From Gaiellasilicea sp037720595 (GTDB lineage: Bacteria; Actinomycetota; Thermoleophilia; Gaiellales; Gaiellaceae): DNA of 64,000 bases. Shown piece after piece: positions 50,748 to 58,987 of the stretch (the first letter of the stretch is position 1; every line of letters begins with the position of its first letter). The position numbers and the translations under genes were made by a program. The stretch spans positions 75,307 to 139,306 of the forward strand of contig JBBJLW010000007.1 of assembly GCA_037720595.1 (NCBI GenBank), in the 5' to 3' direction. The notes under the pieces were generated by a model that worked only from the letters and a program-made list of their open reading frames with translations, had not been told where the DNA came from and did not search any database.

Positions 50748-51989
50748 TTATCTCATCGTCGCTTCGGCCGCAGGACGAGATGCGTCGCCACGCAGGGCTC
50801 GTACCGATGGTACGAGCACAACCATGAGGCTGACGGCAATGTTGAGCGCAGCGGCGACGGCCAGCGTCTCGGCAACTCCAACGAACGCAGCGAGCGGACC
50901 GATCAGCGCATACCCGATCGGGTTGAGCGCGACGGAGCCGAACCAATCGAACGAGCTGATCCGCGAGATCGCGTGCTCCGGAACGTTCCGCTGGAGCGCC
51001 GTGAACCAGAGCGTCTCGCCGAACGAGAACCCCACGCCCACGGTGAATCCGACGAAGGCGATCAGCACGAGCGGCAGCGGCACGGCCAACGTGGCTAGGA
51101 GTACGCCGGCGGGCAGAACGAGCAGCATCGAGGCGACGAGCGGACGTGCGAACCTGACGCGAAGAGCGATCAACCCGCCGGCAACGGAGCCGGCGGCTTG
51201 GAGCGCGAGGATCGTTCCCCAGGCTCCGGCCCCACCAAGCTCCTCCTTCGCCACAAGCGGCCCGAGGACGAGGTAAGCCGGGAAGAACGTCAGTTGGAAG
51301 AACCCGAAGGATGTGACCATCGCCACGACCCAGGAGCGGCTGACGAACTCGCTCCAGCCGTCGCGGAGATCGGCGAGGACGGACGCGGAGGCCAGCCGGA
51401 CTGCCGGTGCGAGCCGCATCGACGCGACGAGCAGAGCCGACACGAAGAACGTGCCCGAGTCGAGCGCCAGCGCCCAGGCGGGACTCGCCGCGGCGACTAT
51501 GACAGCCCCGATCGCCGGCGCGGCCACAGAGAGCGAGCTGCGGGAGAGCTGGATGAACGCGTTCGCCTCCTGAAGCCGGTTCTCGCTGACCGCCTCTCGG
51601 ACGAGACCGAGCGTCGCGGGTCGAGAGAAGGCGACCGCGACACCGAACACCGTCTGTAGCAAGGCCACGTTCCAGACGCTCGCGGCGCCGGAGAAGAAGA
51701 GTGCGGCCGTGGCCGCCTGCGCGACGCCCTTGACGAGATCGCTGCCGACAAGGATGTCGCGCCGCGGGAGGCGGTCGGCGAAGACCCCGCCGAGCAGGAG
51801 GAACACGACAACCGGGACCTCCCGTGCGAGCAGGACGATTCCCAGGTCGGTCGCGCCACCGAGGTCCAGGACGGCGAACGCGAGGGCGACGACCGCCATG
51901 CCCGAGCCGAGCGTCGAGACCGAGACCGCTGCGAGGTACCGCGCGAAGGCCGGCTCACGAAGAGCGTCCAGCGAGCTCGGCACGCGCAC
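50748..51989 (-). CDS. MFS transporter (MFS_3 / EntS-like)
   Basis: About twelve membrane helices in 413 residues, with the family loop GGVFADRLPRRDILVGSDLV between helices 2 and 3 and FSRPATLGLVREAVSENRLQEANAF after helix 4, features of the EntS/MFS_3 exporters of drugs or siderophores. The substrate is unknown. ATG... the frame starts at 51989 with MRVPSSLDALREPAFARYL. Ends 46 bases before glpX begins on the same strand. Confidence 0.88.
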   Translation of the reverse strand: MRVPSSLDALREPAFARYLAAVSVSTLGSGMAVVALAFAVLDLGGATDLGIVLLAREVPVVVFLLLGGVFADRLPRRDILVGSDLVKGVAQAATAALFFSGAASVWNVALLQTVFGVAVAFSRPATLGLVREAVSENRLQEANAFIQLSRSSLSVAAPAIGAVIVAAASPAWALALDSGTFFVSALLVASMRLAPAVRLASASVLADLRDGWSEFVSRSWVVAMVTSFGFFQLTFFPAYLVLGPLVAKEELGGAGAWGTILALQAAGSVAGGLIALRVRFARPLVASMLLVLPAGVLLATLAVPLPLVLIAFVGFTVGVGFSFGETLWFTALQRNVPEHAISRISSFDWFGSVALNPIGYALIGPLAAFVGVAETLAVAAALNIAVSLMVVLVPSVRALRGDASRPAAEATMR

Positions 51990-52006
51990 GACGTGAGCTT
52001 AGAGCG

Positions 52007-52948
52007 TTACGGAGTCGTCGCGGCCGACTTGAGGAACGTCGACGGGTCGAGCAGATTGCCCTGGCCGGCGGGCAGGAAGACGATCTGCGGGGGCGCCTCC
52101 TTGAGGATCTGGAGCGCCTCGAACTGGAGGTTCCGATCGGTGAGCGAGCTCGCTCGCAGCCGCTGCGCCTGCGCCTGGCCGCGCGCGCGCTCGATCTCCT
52201 GCTGTGCCTCAGCCTTCGACTGCTCCACCTTCTGCTGCGCGGCGAGCGCGTCCTGGGTCGCGACCTGCTTGCGCTCGATCGCCTGGGTGAACTCCTCCGG
52301 GAACTTGAGGTCGTTGATCAGGAAGTCGACGACGTCGATCGAGAAGCCCTGAAGCTGCCGGTCGAGCGCCTCCTGGACCTCGGTTCGGATCTGCTCGCGG
52401 TTCGGCGCGACGTTGATCGACTTGAACTTGACGGTCTCGTTCTTGAAGACCTGGAAGACGCGTGGCGCCACGACCTTGTCGAAGAAGGCGGGGCCGACCT
52501 CGGTGTAGAGATCCTGGATCGCCGTCTCCGAGACACGGTAGTTGAGGGTGACGACGGCGTAGACCGGCTGCGTCTCCTCGCTCACCGCCGGGCCGGACGG
52601 GATCACTCCCTCGGCCGGCGGCGTGCGGTCGTCCATCAGAAAACGCTGACTCTCGACCTGGGTCGAGACCTCCTCGGAGCTCTGCCACGGTGCGATCGTC
52701 TGGAAGCCCGCCGGTCGCTGGCCGACGATCTCGCCGAACTGACGAACGACCAAGACGTGACCCGCGTTGACCGAGTGGAAGGAGCGAAAGGCGCCCCAGC
52801 CGCCGATCACGACGACGACGCCCAACGCGGCGCCGAGGATCCAGGCAGAGCCCTCGTCGCGCTTGCCCTGCCGGCGCAGCCCGATCCCGTTCAGCACCGC
52901 CATCACGGCGACGATCGCGACGATCGTGGAGATGATCAGATAGCTCAC
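52007..52948 (-). CDS. SPFH/prohibitin-family membrane protein
   Basis: Membrane scaffold protein. Two N-terminal membrane segments (LIISTIVAIVAVMAVLNGIG and ILGAALGVVVVIGGWGAF) are followed by the band 7 domain (SVNAGHVLVVRQFGEIVG ... NYRVSETAIQDLYTEVG) and a Glu/Ala/Gln-rich coiled coil with a hydrophobic C-terminus. 313 residues. The GTG start overlaps the stop of a 51-residue membrane protein gene as GTGA. Together with vapBC upstream it forms one compact run. Confidence 0.9.
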   Translation of the reverse strand: MSYLIISTIVAIVAVMAVLNGIGLRRQGKRDEGSAWILGAALGVVVVIGGWGAFRSFHSVNAGHVLVVRQFGEIVGQRPAGFQTIAPWQSSEEVSTQVESQRFLMDDRTPPAEGVIPSGPAVSEETQPVYAVVTLNYRVSETAIQDLYTEVGPAFFDKVVAPRVFQVFKNETVKFKSINVAPNREQIRTEVQEALDRQLQGFSIDVVDFLINDLKFPEEFTQAIERKQVATQDALAAQQKVEQSKAEAQQEIERARGQAQAQRLRASSLTDRNLQFEALQILKEAPPQIVFLPAGQGNLLDPSTFLKSAATTP

Positions 52949-53100
52949 TCGCCGGACGAGATTTCGCTCCGGCGGCGCGAATCCTTCCGGGCGTGTTCTC
53001 CACTACGGCCACGACGCACGTTCGCGACCGCCTTGGCGAAGAACGCGAGGATCGCAATCGAGCTCGCGATCACGCCGAGGATCACCTCGACCTTCAACAT
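52945..53100 (-). CDS. Small single-pass membrane protein, 51 residues
   Basis: ATG at 53100 directly follows the vapC stop, and the stop overlaps the SPFH gene start (GTGA). The protein has one membrane helix (VILGVIASSIAILAFFAKAV, residues 6-25) and a strongly basic, polar C-terminal half (NVRRGRSGEHARKDSRRR). No family is recognised. The tight coupling on both sides and the coherent membrane helix argue that it is real and that it may be a partner of the SPFH protein. Confidence 0.7.
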   Translation of the reverse strand: MLKVEVILGVIASSIAILAFFAKAVANVRRGRSGEHARKDSRRRSEISSGE

Positions 53101-53490
53101 CTACGGGCTCCGCACGACCGCGTCGTGGCCGTGGCTCCTGGCGAGGCGGCCGTCGGTCGTGACGAGGGGGCACGCAAGCGCTTCGGCAAGCGCCACGTAA
53201 TACGCATCGCCGCTCGAGAGCGAGTCGCGCAATGTCCACGCTCGCGCGACGAAGGGAGCGGCCGGATAGCGGACGACCCGAAGCGCTTTGAAGACCTTGA
53301 GCGCGCGCGTACCGCGTTCCACGGAGACCTCGCCGCGAAGAACCTTCCTGCGTGTGACGCTCGCGGTCTCGTAGTCGAGCAGGTGAGGTGCGTGCAGGTC
53401 GCCCCGTCCGAGTTCGACGCGCGCCCACTCGCCTCGTTCGCCCCCGGCCAGGAGGAAGTCGACGACGACCGAGGCGTCGGCGACGATCAA
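53101..53490 (-). CDS. vapC: PIN-domain toxin, VapC-like ribonuclease
   Basis: VapC toxins cut tRNA or rRNA using Mg2+ and four acidic residues. These are visible: Asp5 in MIVADASVVVDFLL, Glu in DYETASVTRRKVL, Asp in SSGDAYYVALAEAL and Asp in LVTTDGRLARSHG. 129 residues. TTG start overlaps the antitoxin stop as TTGA. A small membrane protein gene abuts its stop. Confidence 0.9.
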   Translation of the reverse strand: MIVADASVVVDFLLAGGERGEWARVELGRGDLHAPHLLDYETASVTRRKVLRGEVSVERGTRALKVFKALRVVRYPAAPFVARAWTLRDSLSSGDAYYVALAEALACPLVTTDGRLARSHGHDAVVRSP

Positions 53491-53735
53491 CGAAGGTCGA
53501 GTTCCTCGTCCCGTTCACGGCGAACCGCAGCCACTGCTTCGGCGCTCGTCTCCTCGAACTCGAACAGCTCATCGCCTCGAATTCGAGCGATGACCTCCGC
53601 CATCGTCGGCGTCTCGGCGATCGCCGTGACCTCGCCGAGTAGATACTCCTGCAACGACAGGCCGGCCTTCTCCGCGCGCTCTTTCAAGGTGCGATGAAGC
53701 TCGGAGGGAACGTTCCGGATTTGAATGTTGGCCAT
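53487..53735 (-). CDS. vapB: Ribbon-helix-helix antitoxin, VapB/FitA-like
   Basis: The 82-residue product has an N-terminal RHH DNA-binding segment (MANIQIRNVPSELHRTLKERAEKAGLS, here quoted in part) and an acidic C-terminal region that would neutralise VapC. ATG at 53735. A perfect 21-bp operator-like inverted repeat is 12 bases upstream, fitting autoregulation by the antitoxin-toxin complex. Confidence 0.88.
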   Translation of the reverse strand: MANIQIRNVPSELHRTLKERAEKAGLSLQEYLLGEVTAIAETPTMAEVIARIRGDELFEFEETSAEAVAAVRRERDEELDLR

Positions 53736-53747
53736 GGCGAGAGTCTA

Positions 53748-53768
53748 GTGCATGCACTATGCATGCAC
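53748..53768. promoter_or_regulatory. vapBC operator and promoter
   Basis: GTGCATGCA-CTA-TGCATGCAC is a perfect 9+9 inverted repeat just upstream of vapB. On the minus strand TTGTGC, 17 bases and TAGACT could be the promoter, with the operator inside the spacer. It begins five bases beyond the argS reading-frame end, so argS read-through would also cross it. Confidence 0.65.
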
Positions 53769-53773
53769 AACTG

Positions 53774-55297
53774 TCACATCCGATCGGGCGCCTCGACGCC
53801 GACGAGGTCGAGGCTGCGAGCGAGCACCGTCTGCGCAGCCGTGACGAGCGCGAGCCGGAACGCCTCCGTCTCCGAGCCGAGCACCTTGTGCTCGTGGTAG
53901 AAGCGGTGGAAGTCGTCGGCGAGCCGGATCGCGTAGTTCGGGATCGCGTGCGGGGCGCGCCGCTCCGTCGCCTCGGCGACGAGGCCCGGGAACTCGGCGA
54001 GCCGCTTGATCAGGTCGCGCTCCTCGACGGCGAGTTCGGCCGGCGGCTCGGCTGACGGCTCTTTGGACTCTGCGTTGCGGAGGATGCTCGCGATCCGGGC
54101 GTGGGCGTACTGGACGTAGTAAACGGGATTCTTCTGGGTCTTCTCCGCGGCCAGGTCGACGTCGATCTCGATCGTCTGGTCGTGCCCGCGGTTGACGAGA
54201 TGCCAGCGCGCCGCGTCGACCCCCACCTCGTCCATCAGCTCGTCGAGGGTGACGAGGTCGCCCGCGCGCTTGGACATCTTCGTCGTCTGCCCGCCCCGGA
54301 CGAGATGGACGAACTGGTAGAGCAGCACCTCGACGCGGCCGGGGTCGTAGCCGAGCATGCGCGCGATCGCCGCGTACCAGTTGCGCGTGCCGTGATGGTC
54401 TGCGCCGAGGACGTAGATCGCCCGGTCGAAGCGGCGGCCGAGCTTGTCGGCGAGATAGACGATGTCGGCCGCGCGATAGGTAGGCAGGCCGCCCTTCCCG
54501 GCGGAGCGGATCACGACCTGATCCTTGTCGTCTCCGTACGCGCCCGAGCTGACCCAGACGGCGCCGTCCCGCTCGTAGGTCTCGAGCTTGGGGAGGAACT
54601 CGGGAAGCCGCTGCTCGAGCTCGCTCTGGAGGGCCCACGAGTCGAAGTGGATCCGAAAGCGCTCGAGCGACGCCTCGATTCGACGCAGCATCTCCGGGAC
54701 CGGATCGCTCGGATCGGCCGCCAGCTCGGCGACGTAAGCGCCGCGGTAGCCGTCCTCGGGCGGTCCCTCCCCGCGCCGCGCCGCCTCGACGGACGCGCGG
54801 AACCGCTCCATCTGGGTGCCGGCGTCGTTGTAGTAGTACTCGCGCTCGACCTCGTGCCCGGCGAAGGAGAGGAGGCGCGCGACGCAGTCCCCGTAGGCGC
54901 CGTTGCGTGCGGCGGAGACGACGATCGGCCCGGTGGGGTTGGCGGAGACGAGCTCCACTTGGATCCGTTCCGGCGTGGCTGCCGAGCCGCCGCCGTAGCC
55001 CTCTCCGGCGGCGAGGATTCCGGCGAGCACGTCGCCGTACCAGGCTGCTCCGAGCCAGAGGTTGACGAAGCCCGGGCCGGCGACCTCCGCTCGTTCGACC
55101 GCGGGCAGCCCGAGCGCGGTGGCGGCGAGCTCCTCCGCGATCGCGCGTGGGGGCTGCTTGCGCACGCCGGCGAGCCTGAGCGCGACGTTGGTCGCGTAAT
55201 CGCCGTGCGAGGCATCAGCGGGCCGCTCGAGCGAGATCTCGGCGCCGGCCGCCTCTGTCAGAGCGGACTCGAGCCCCCGCACGGCATCAGCGGACAC
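53774..55297 (-). CDS. argS: Arginyl-tRNA synthetase with altered HIGH motif
   Basis: Class I synthetase charging tRNA-Arg. The KMSK loop is intact (TTKMSKRAGDLVTLDELMDEV), as are SANPTGP, the anticodon-binding DALR domain (YVQYAHARIASILRN) and the N-terminal domain. After NPTGP, where the HIGH motif (HVGH or HIGN type) is expected, the sequence is IVVSAARNGAYGD, lacking both histidines. 507 residues, shorter than the usual 550-590. GTG at 55297 overlaps the channel gene by 11 bases. As only argS in view it is presumably functional. Confidence 0.94.
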   Translation of the reverse strand: MSADAVRGLESALTEAAGAEISLERPADASHGDYATNVALRLAGVRKQPPRAIAEELAATALGLPAVERAEVAGPGFVNLWLGAAWYGDVLAGILAAGEGYGGGSAATPERIQVELVSANPTGPIVVSAARNGAYGDCVARLLSFAGHEVEREYYYNDAGTQMERFRASVEAARRGEGPPEDGYRGAYVAELAADPSDPVPEMLRRIEASLERFRIHFDSWALQSELEQRLPEFLPKLETYERDGAVWVSSGAYGDDKDQVVIRSAGKGGLPTYRAADIVYLADKLGRRFDRAIYVLGADHHGTRNWYAAIARMLGYDPGRVEVLLYQFVHLVRGGQTTKMSKRAGDLVTLDELMDEVGVDAARWHLVNRGHDQTIEIDVDLAAEKTQKNPVYYVQYAHARIASILRNAESKEPSAEPPAELAVEERDLIKRLAEFPGLVAEATERRAPHAIPNYAIRLADDFHRFYHEHKVLGSETEAFRLALVTAAQTVLARSLDLVGVEAPDRM

Positions 55298-56306
55298 CGA
55301 GCTCCTCCGGGGCGAACAGCTCCTCGAGCTTGCGCAGCTCCTCGTTCGTGCCCACGCCGATCAGGACATCGCCTGCCTCGAGCAGCGCATCCGGAGACGG
55401 CGTCGTGTCGAAGGTGCCGTCGCGCTTGCGCAGCGCGACGATGATCGCGCCCGTCTGGTCACGGACGCGAAGCTTGCGGATCGAGCTGCCGGCCGCCCGG
55501 CACGAGGCGGGCACCTCGATCTCCTCGAGATTGAACTCGGCGCCTCCGACGGTCGTGACCACGTCCAGGAAGGCGGCGACCTGCGGCTTCGCGATCAGAT
55601 TCGCCATCTGCAGGCCGGCCGACGAGTAGGGCTGGACGACGCGGTCGGCGCCGGCGAGCTTGAGCTTCTTCGCGGCCGAGTCGTCCGAGGCGCGCGCGAC
55701 GACGAGCAGCGTCGGTCGGAGCGCCTTCGCCGAGAGGGTGATGAAGAGGTTGATCTCGTCCGAGTCGGCCGAGGCGACGAGCCCACGAGCGCGCTCGATC
55801 CCCGCGAGCCGCAGGTCGGCGTCCTCGGTGCCGTCGCCGTGGACGACGAGCGAGCCATCTGCGCTGGCGGCCTCGAGCGCGTCCGTGTTCACGTCGACGA
55901 CGATGTAGGGCCTCGCGCTTGCGCGCAGCTCCGAGGCGACGCGCCGGCCGACGCGGCCGTAGCCGCAGATGATCGTGTGGTCGCGCAGGCTTTCGATCGT
56001 CCGTCTCCTCCTCCGCTCGCCGTAGGCATCCAGCAGCACGCCGCGCGCGATCATCTCGACGAGCGTGGTCGCGACGTAGGCGAAGAGTGCCACGCTCGCG
56101 AGCACGAGCGCACCGGTGAAGATCGTCGACCCCGTGCCCCCAGGATCGGCCGCGACGCCGGTGAGCGAGACGGTCAGGAGCGCCCGGTAGGCGGAGTCGA
56201 CCCAGCCGAGCTCGAGGGTCAGGCGAAAGACGCCGGTGGCGAGGACGACGAGCCCGACCAGCGCGGCGAGGGCAACGCCGAAGCGGCGGACGCTGACGCT
56301 CTCCAC
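55287..56306 (-). CDS. TrkA-N (RCK) channel-like membrane protein with atypical pore
   Basis: Two membrane helices (ALAALVGLVVLATGVF and GALVLASVALFAYVATTL) precede an RCK NAD-binding domain (HTIICGYGRVGRRVASELR, VVHGDGTED) and a TrkA-C domain. This is the layout of MthK-type K+ channels, but between the helices the sequence is TVSLTGVAADPGGTG and not the canonical TVGYGD filter. It may conduct another ion or be a sensor. GTG at 56306; 17 bases separate it from the divergent DUF3467 gene. 339 residues. Confidence 0.85.
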   Translation of the reverse strand: MESVSVRRFGVALAALVGLVVLATGVFRLTLELGWVDSAYRALLTVSLTGVAADPGGTGSTIFTGALVLASVALFAYVATTLVEMIARGVLLDAYGERRRRRTIESLRDHTIICGYGRVGRRVASELRASARPYIVVDVNTDALEAASADGSLVVHGDGTEDADLRLAGIERARGLVASADSDEINLFITLSAKALRPTLLVVARASDDSAAKKLKLAGADRVVQPYSSAGLQMANLIAKPQVAAFLDVVTTVGGAEFNLEEIEVPASCRAAGSSIRKLRVRDQTGAIIVALRKRDGTFDTTPSPDALLEAGDVLIGVGTNEELRKLEELFAPEELGVR

Positions 56307-56311
56307 GGGGT

Positions 56312-56318
56312 TATCGTA
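56312..56318. promoter_or_regulatory. Shared -10 between divergent leaderless genes
   Basis: TATCGT on the plus strand ends six bases before the DUF3467 GTG, and TACGAT on the minus strand (overlapping by five bases) ends six bases before the channel GTG. The mirror arrangement within 17 bases suggests two leaderless transcripts from one overlapping -10. -35 elements are weak on both sides. Confidence 0.35.
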
Positions 56319-56323
56319 CGGGC

Positions 56324-56623
56324 GTGGACGACGCCGGCCCCGAGCGCCAGCTCAACATCCAGATCGATCCCGATCACCTGATCGGCGTCTACGCGAACTT
56401 CGCCAACATCTCGTTCTCGGAGTACGAGTTCACGCTCACGTTCGCGCGGATCGATCACGAGGCCGAGGAGGGCGACGTTCCGGGCGTCGTCGTCACGCGA
56501 GTGAACATGTCGGCGAAGTTCACCAAGGAGTTGCTCGACGCGCTGCAGGATTCCTGGTCGAAGTACGCGACCGTCAAGGGGATCCAGGATCTCCCGGAGG
56601 CACCCCCGCGCGAGCAGTCCTGA
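56324..56623 (+). CDS. DUF3467 protein
   Basis: A 99-residue protein with the family pattern YANFANISFSEYEFTLTFAR ... VVVTRVNMSAKFTKELLDALQDSW. Family function is unknown; similar proteins occur widely as small single-domain proteins. GTG start. Its 3' end overlaps the M48 protease 3' end by 50 bases (convergent). Confidence 0.85.
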   Translation: MDDAGPERQLNIQIDPDHLIGVYANFANISFSEYEFTLTFARIDHEAEEGDVPGVVVTRVNMSAKFTKELLDALQDSWSKYATVKGIQDLPEAPPREQS

Positions 56624-57770
56624 TCCGCTCGACGAGAGTCGGGTGGGTGTCGAGCAACAGGTGCAGCACGAACGGCGGGTCGGGGTCGCTCAAGCTCGTC
56701 CGCGCGAAGCGGCGGTAGAGCGCCTCGGCGGAGCGCCCGTCTCGCGTGAGCTGGAGGCCCACGACGTCTGCCTCGGACTCGTAGCGTCGCGAGATGACGT
56801 TCGCGAGCGGCAGCGTCGCGAACTGGAGCAGCAAAAGGACGAGCGCCACACGCGGCAGGGCGCGGGGATCGCGGACCCTGGCTGCCCGGCCTACGAGCCA
56901 CGCACCGGGAAGGGCCAGCAGGGCGAACCACGCGACCCCCTTCCACGGGTGGCGACGCGCGACGTGGCCCAGCTCGTGCGCGGCGGCGAAGCGCACCTCG
57001 CCGCGCTCGACCTCGGGCTCAAGCAACGTGTCCCAGAGAATCACCCGAGTCGTCGGGCCGGCGCCGATCGCCTCCGCGTTGACCGCGCGGGTTCGTTCGC
57101 GGGCCTTGCGCACCTCGACCTCGATCTCCCCCAGTCCGGCCCGCTCGCCGAGCTGCTCGATCTGGGCCGCCAGCTCGCGATCCTGAAGTGGACGCAGCCG
57201 CGGCGCGAGCAGGCTCGGATAGAGCAGGACGTACGCGACGGCCAGTGCGACGAACGCGGCCCAGAGCCCGAGCCACGCACCGCGGCCAAGCAGATGACCC
57301 GCGGCGACGACCGCCAGACCGGCCAGCGCCGCTAGGCCGAGCTCGCCGAGCGTCGTCGACCAGGGGCCGCTCAGGTAGCTCAGGTAGCCGAGCTCGGTGA
57401 CGTCGTAGCGCCGCCTCCACCAGTGGGCACCGAGGCGGACCGGCAGCCCGGCGAGCCACAGCGCCGCGAAGACCAGTGAGCCCATTACGGCGGCGCGCGC
57501 AAGCAGCGGTCCGCGCAGGCTCGGCGCCCGGCGGACGAGCAGCCAGAGCACGACGAGCTGAAGGCCCAGGCCGAGCGCGAAGAACGCGGCGAGGCCGTTC
57601 TCGTAGCGCGCGTTCCGGCGCAACGTCGCCGCGTCGAAGAGCGACGCTGCATCGAGCTTCGGCACGTCGAGCTCGGGGACGCTCGTCCGCCACAGCAAGA
57701 CCGCAGCGACGAGCCATGCTGCCGCTAGGGTCGCGCGGATCCCGATGCGCGTAGCAGTCATCTCAGACAT
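56574..57770 (-). CDS. M48-family (Ste24/HtpX-type) membrane metalloprotease
   Basis: A 398-residue protein with several membrane helices in the first half (ATLAAAWLVAAVLLW, GLQLVVLWLLV), zinc motif AAHELGHVARRHPWK, and the third ligand in RRYESEADVVGLQLT, as in CAAX-protease-1/Ste24. An M48 N-terminal helical region is present. ATG at 57770 or 57761; either way the 5' end overlaps the start of the divergent phosphoesterase gene by 17-26 bases. C-terminus overlaps DUF3467. Confidence 0.9.
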   Translation of the reverse strand: MSEMTATRIGIRATLAAAWLVAAVLLWRTSVPELDVPKLDAASLFDAATLRRNARYENGLAAFFALGLGLQLVVLWLLVRRAPSLRGPLLARAAVMGSLVFAALWLAGLPVRLGAHWWRRRYDVTELGYLSYLSGPWSTTLGELGLAALAGLAVVAAGHLLGRGAWLGLWAAFVALAVAYVLLYPSLLAPRLRPLQDRELAAQIEQLGERAGLGEIEVEVRKARERTRAVNAEAIGAGPTTRVILWDTLLEPEVERGEVRFAAAHELGHVARRHPWKGVAWFALLALPGAWLVGRAARVRDPRALPRVALVLLLLQFATLPLANVISRRYESEADVVGLQLTRDGRSAEALYRRFARTSLSDPDPPFVLHLLLDTHPTLVERIRTARAGVPPGDPGSP

Positions 57771-58470
57771 TCACGCAAATCTGCACGCGCTCGAGGCGGT
57801 GCTGGCGGCGATCGATGCCGACGGGGTCGACGAGCTCTGGTGTCTCGGTGACCTCGTCGGCTACGGACCGAGACCGAACGAGTGCGTTGCGCTCGTCCGC
57901 GAGCGGACGTCGATCTGCCTGGCGGGCAATCACGATCTCGTCGTTCTCGGGAAGATCGAGCTCTCGGCCTTCGCGGGCGAGGCGGCCGCCGCCGCGGAGT
58001 GGACGCGATCCGAGCTGAACCCTGCTTCGCTCGAGTTCCTCTCGCAGCTCGCGCCGACCGCGCGCGCGTCTGCGGCCGAGCTCTTCCACGGCAGCGCGCG
58101 GGACCCGATCTGGGATTACGTCATTGACGACAAGTCCGCCCGGTGGACGTTCAAGGCCACGAGCGAGCGTCTGGTGCTCGTCGGTCACAGCCACATCGCG
58201 CTCGAGATCTCCAAACGGAAGCGCCTCGAGGGAGGTCGAGCCCCCGCCGGCACCGAGGTCGAACTCGACGAGACGCGTCGCATTCTGAATCCCGGATCTG
58301 TCGGCCAGCCGCGGGACGGCGATCCGCGGGCGGCTTGGCTCATGATTGACACGGCGTCCAGTCGGGCAACGTTCTGCCGTACCCGGTATCCATTCGAGCT
58401 GACGCAGGCGGAGATGCGCGAGCGGAGCCTCCCGGCAACGCTGGCCGAGCGACTCGAATACGGCATTTGA
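57745..58470 (+). CDS. Calcineurin-like metallophosphoesterase (YfcE/MJ0936-like)
   Basis: Di-metal phosphoesterase: VAVISDIHANLHAL (Asp, His), CLGDLVGYGP (Asp), LAGNHDLVV (Asn-His), VLVGHSHIAL (GHxH). 241 residues, soluble. Related enzymes cut small phosphodiesters or nucleotides; the substrate is unknown. ATG at 57745 is fixed by the first motif. The next gene follows after 27 bases with a strong ribosome binding site, so the two are likely co-transcribed. Confidence 0.9.
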   Translation: MRVAVISDIHANLHALEAVLAAIDADGVDELWCLGDLVGYGPRPNECVALVRERTSICLAGNHDLVVLGKIELSAFAGEAAAAAEWTRSELNPASLEFLSQLAPTARASAAELFHGSARDPIWDYVIDDKSARWTFKATSERLVLVGHSHIALEISKRKRLEGGRAPAGTEVELDETRRILNPGSVGQPRDGDPRAAWLMIDTASSRATFCRTRYPFELTQAEMRERSLPATLAERLEYGI

Positions 58471-58497
58471 CCCCAATGAGTCACACGAAGGAGCGAG

Positions 58498-58986
58498 ATG
58501 GCAGAACTGACGAACCTGGAGACGAAGCTCGGCGAGGTGATCGGGCTCGCAATGGCGGCCCAGGTCGCGATCGACCGGATCTCGAAGCTGAAGCCGCCAC
58601 AGGATCTGGCGAGGCAGATGAAGCAGATGCGCAACGAAGCCGCCGCAGCCGAGAAGTCGGGAACCCAGGTTGCTGCGAGTTTCGAGGGCAAGAAGGGAAA
58701 GATCCTGACCGAAGCGCGCACGGTGAAGAAGAAGGGCGGCGAGATGCTGAAGACCTACCTCGACCGCGACTCGGACATCCTCGACGGGATGGAGTTCATG
58801 ACGATGGCCGAGGCCGGCGAGGTGGGCCATTGGTCTGTGCTCGAGCAGATGAACAAAGCCGCGAAGCACGCCGGAATCCGGGAGATCGTGAAGGTGCAGC
58901 TGCCGATCCAGAAGCGGCATCTGAAGGACGTCACGGCCGCGAGCGTCATGCTCGCCGCCAAGGAGGACCCGAACGCCGAGGCATAG
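58498..58986 (+). CDS. Helical protein, ferritin-like in part, function uncertain
   Basis: A 162-residue all-helical soluble protein. The C-terminal half has MAEAGEVGHWSVLEQMNKAA followed by QKRHLKDVTAASVMLAA; the E..GHW and K.H spacing recalls ferritin-like DUF892/YciE proteins, but the metal ligands are not complete enough to be sure. ATG with AAGGAG four bases upstream. It is 27 bases after the phosphoesterase gene. Confidence 0.7.
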   Translation: MAELTNLETKLGEVIGLAMAAQVAIDRISKLKPPQDLARQMKQMRNEAAAAEKSGTQVAASFEGKKGKILTEARTVKKKGGEMLKTYLDRDSDILDGMEFMTMAEAGEVGHWSVLEQMNKAAKHAGIREIVKVQLPIQKRHLKDVTAASVMLAAKEDPNAEA

Positions 58987-58987
58987 C

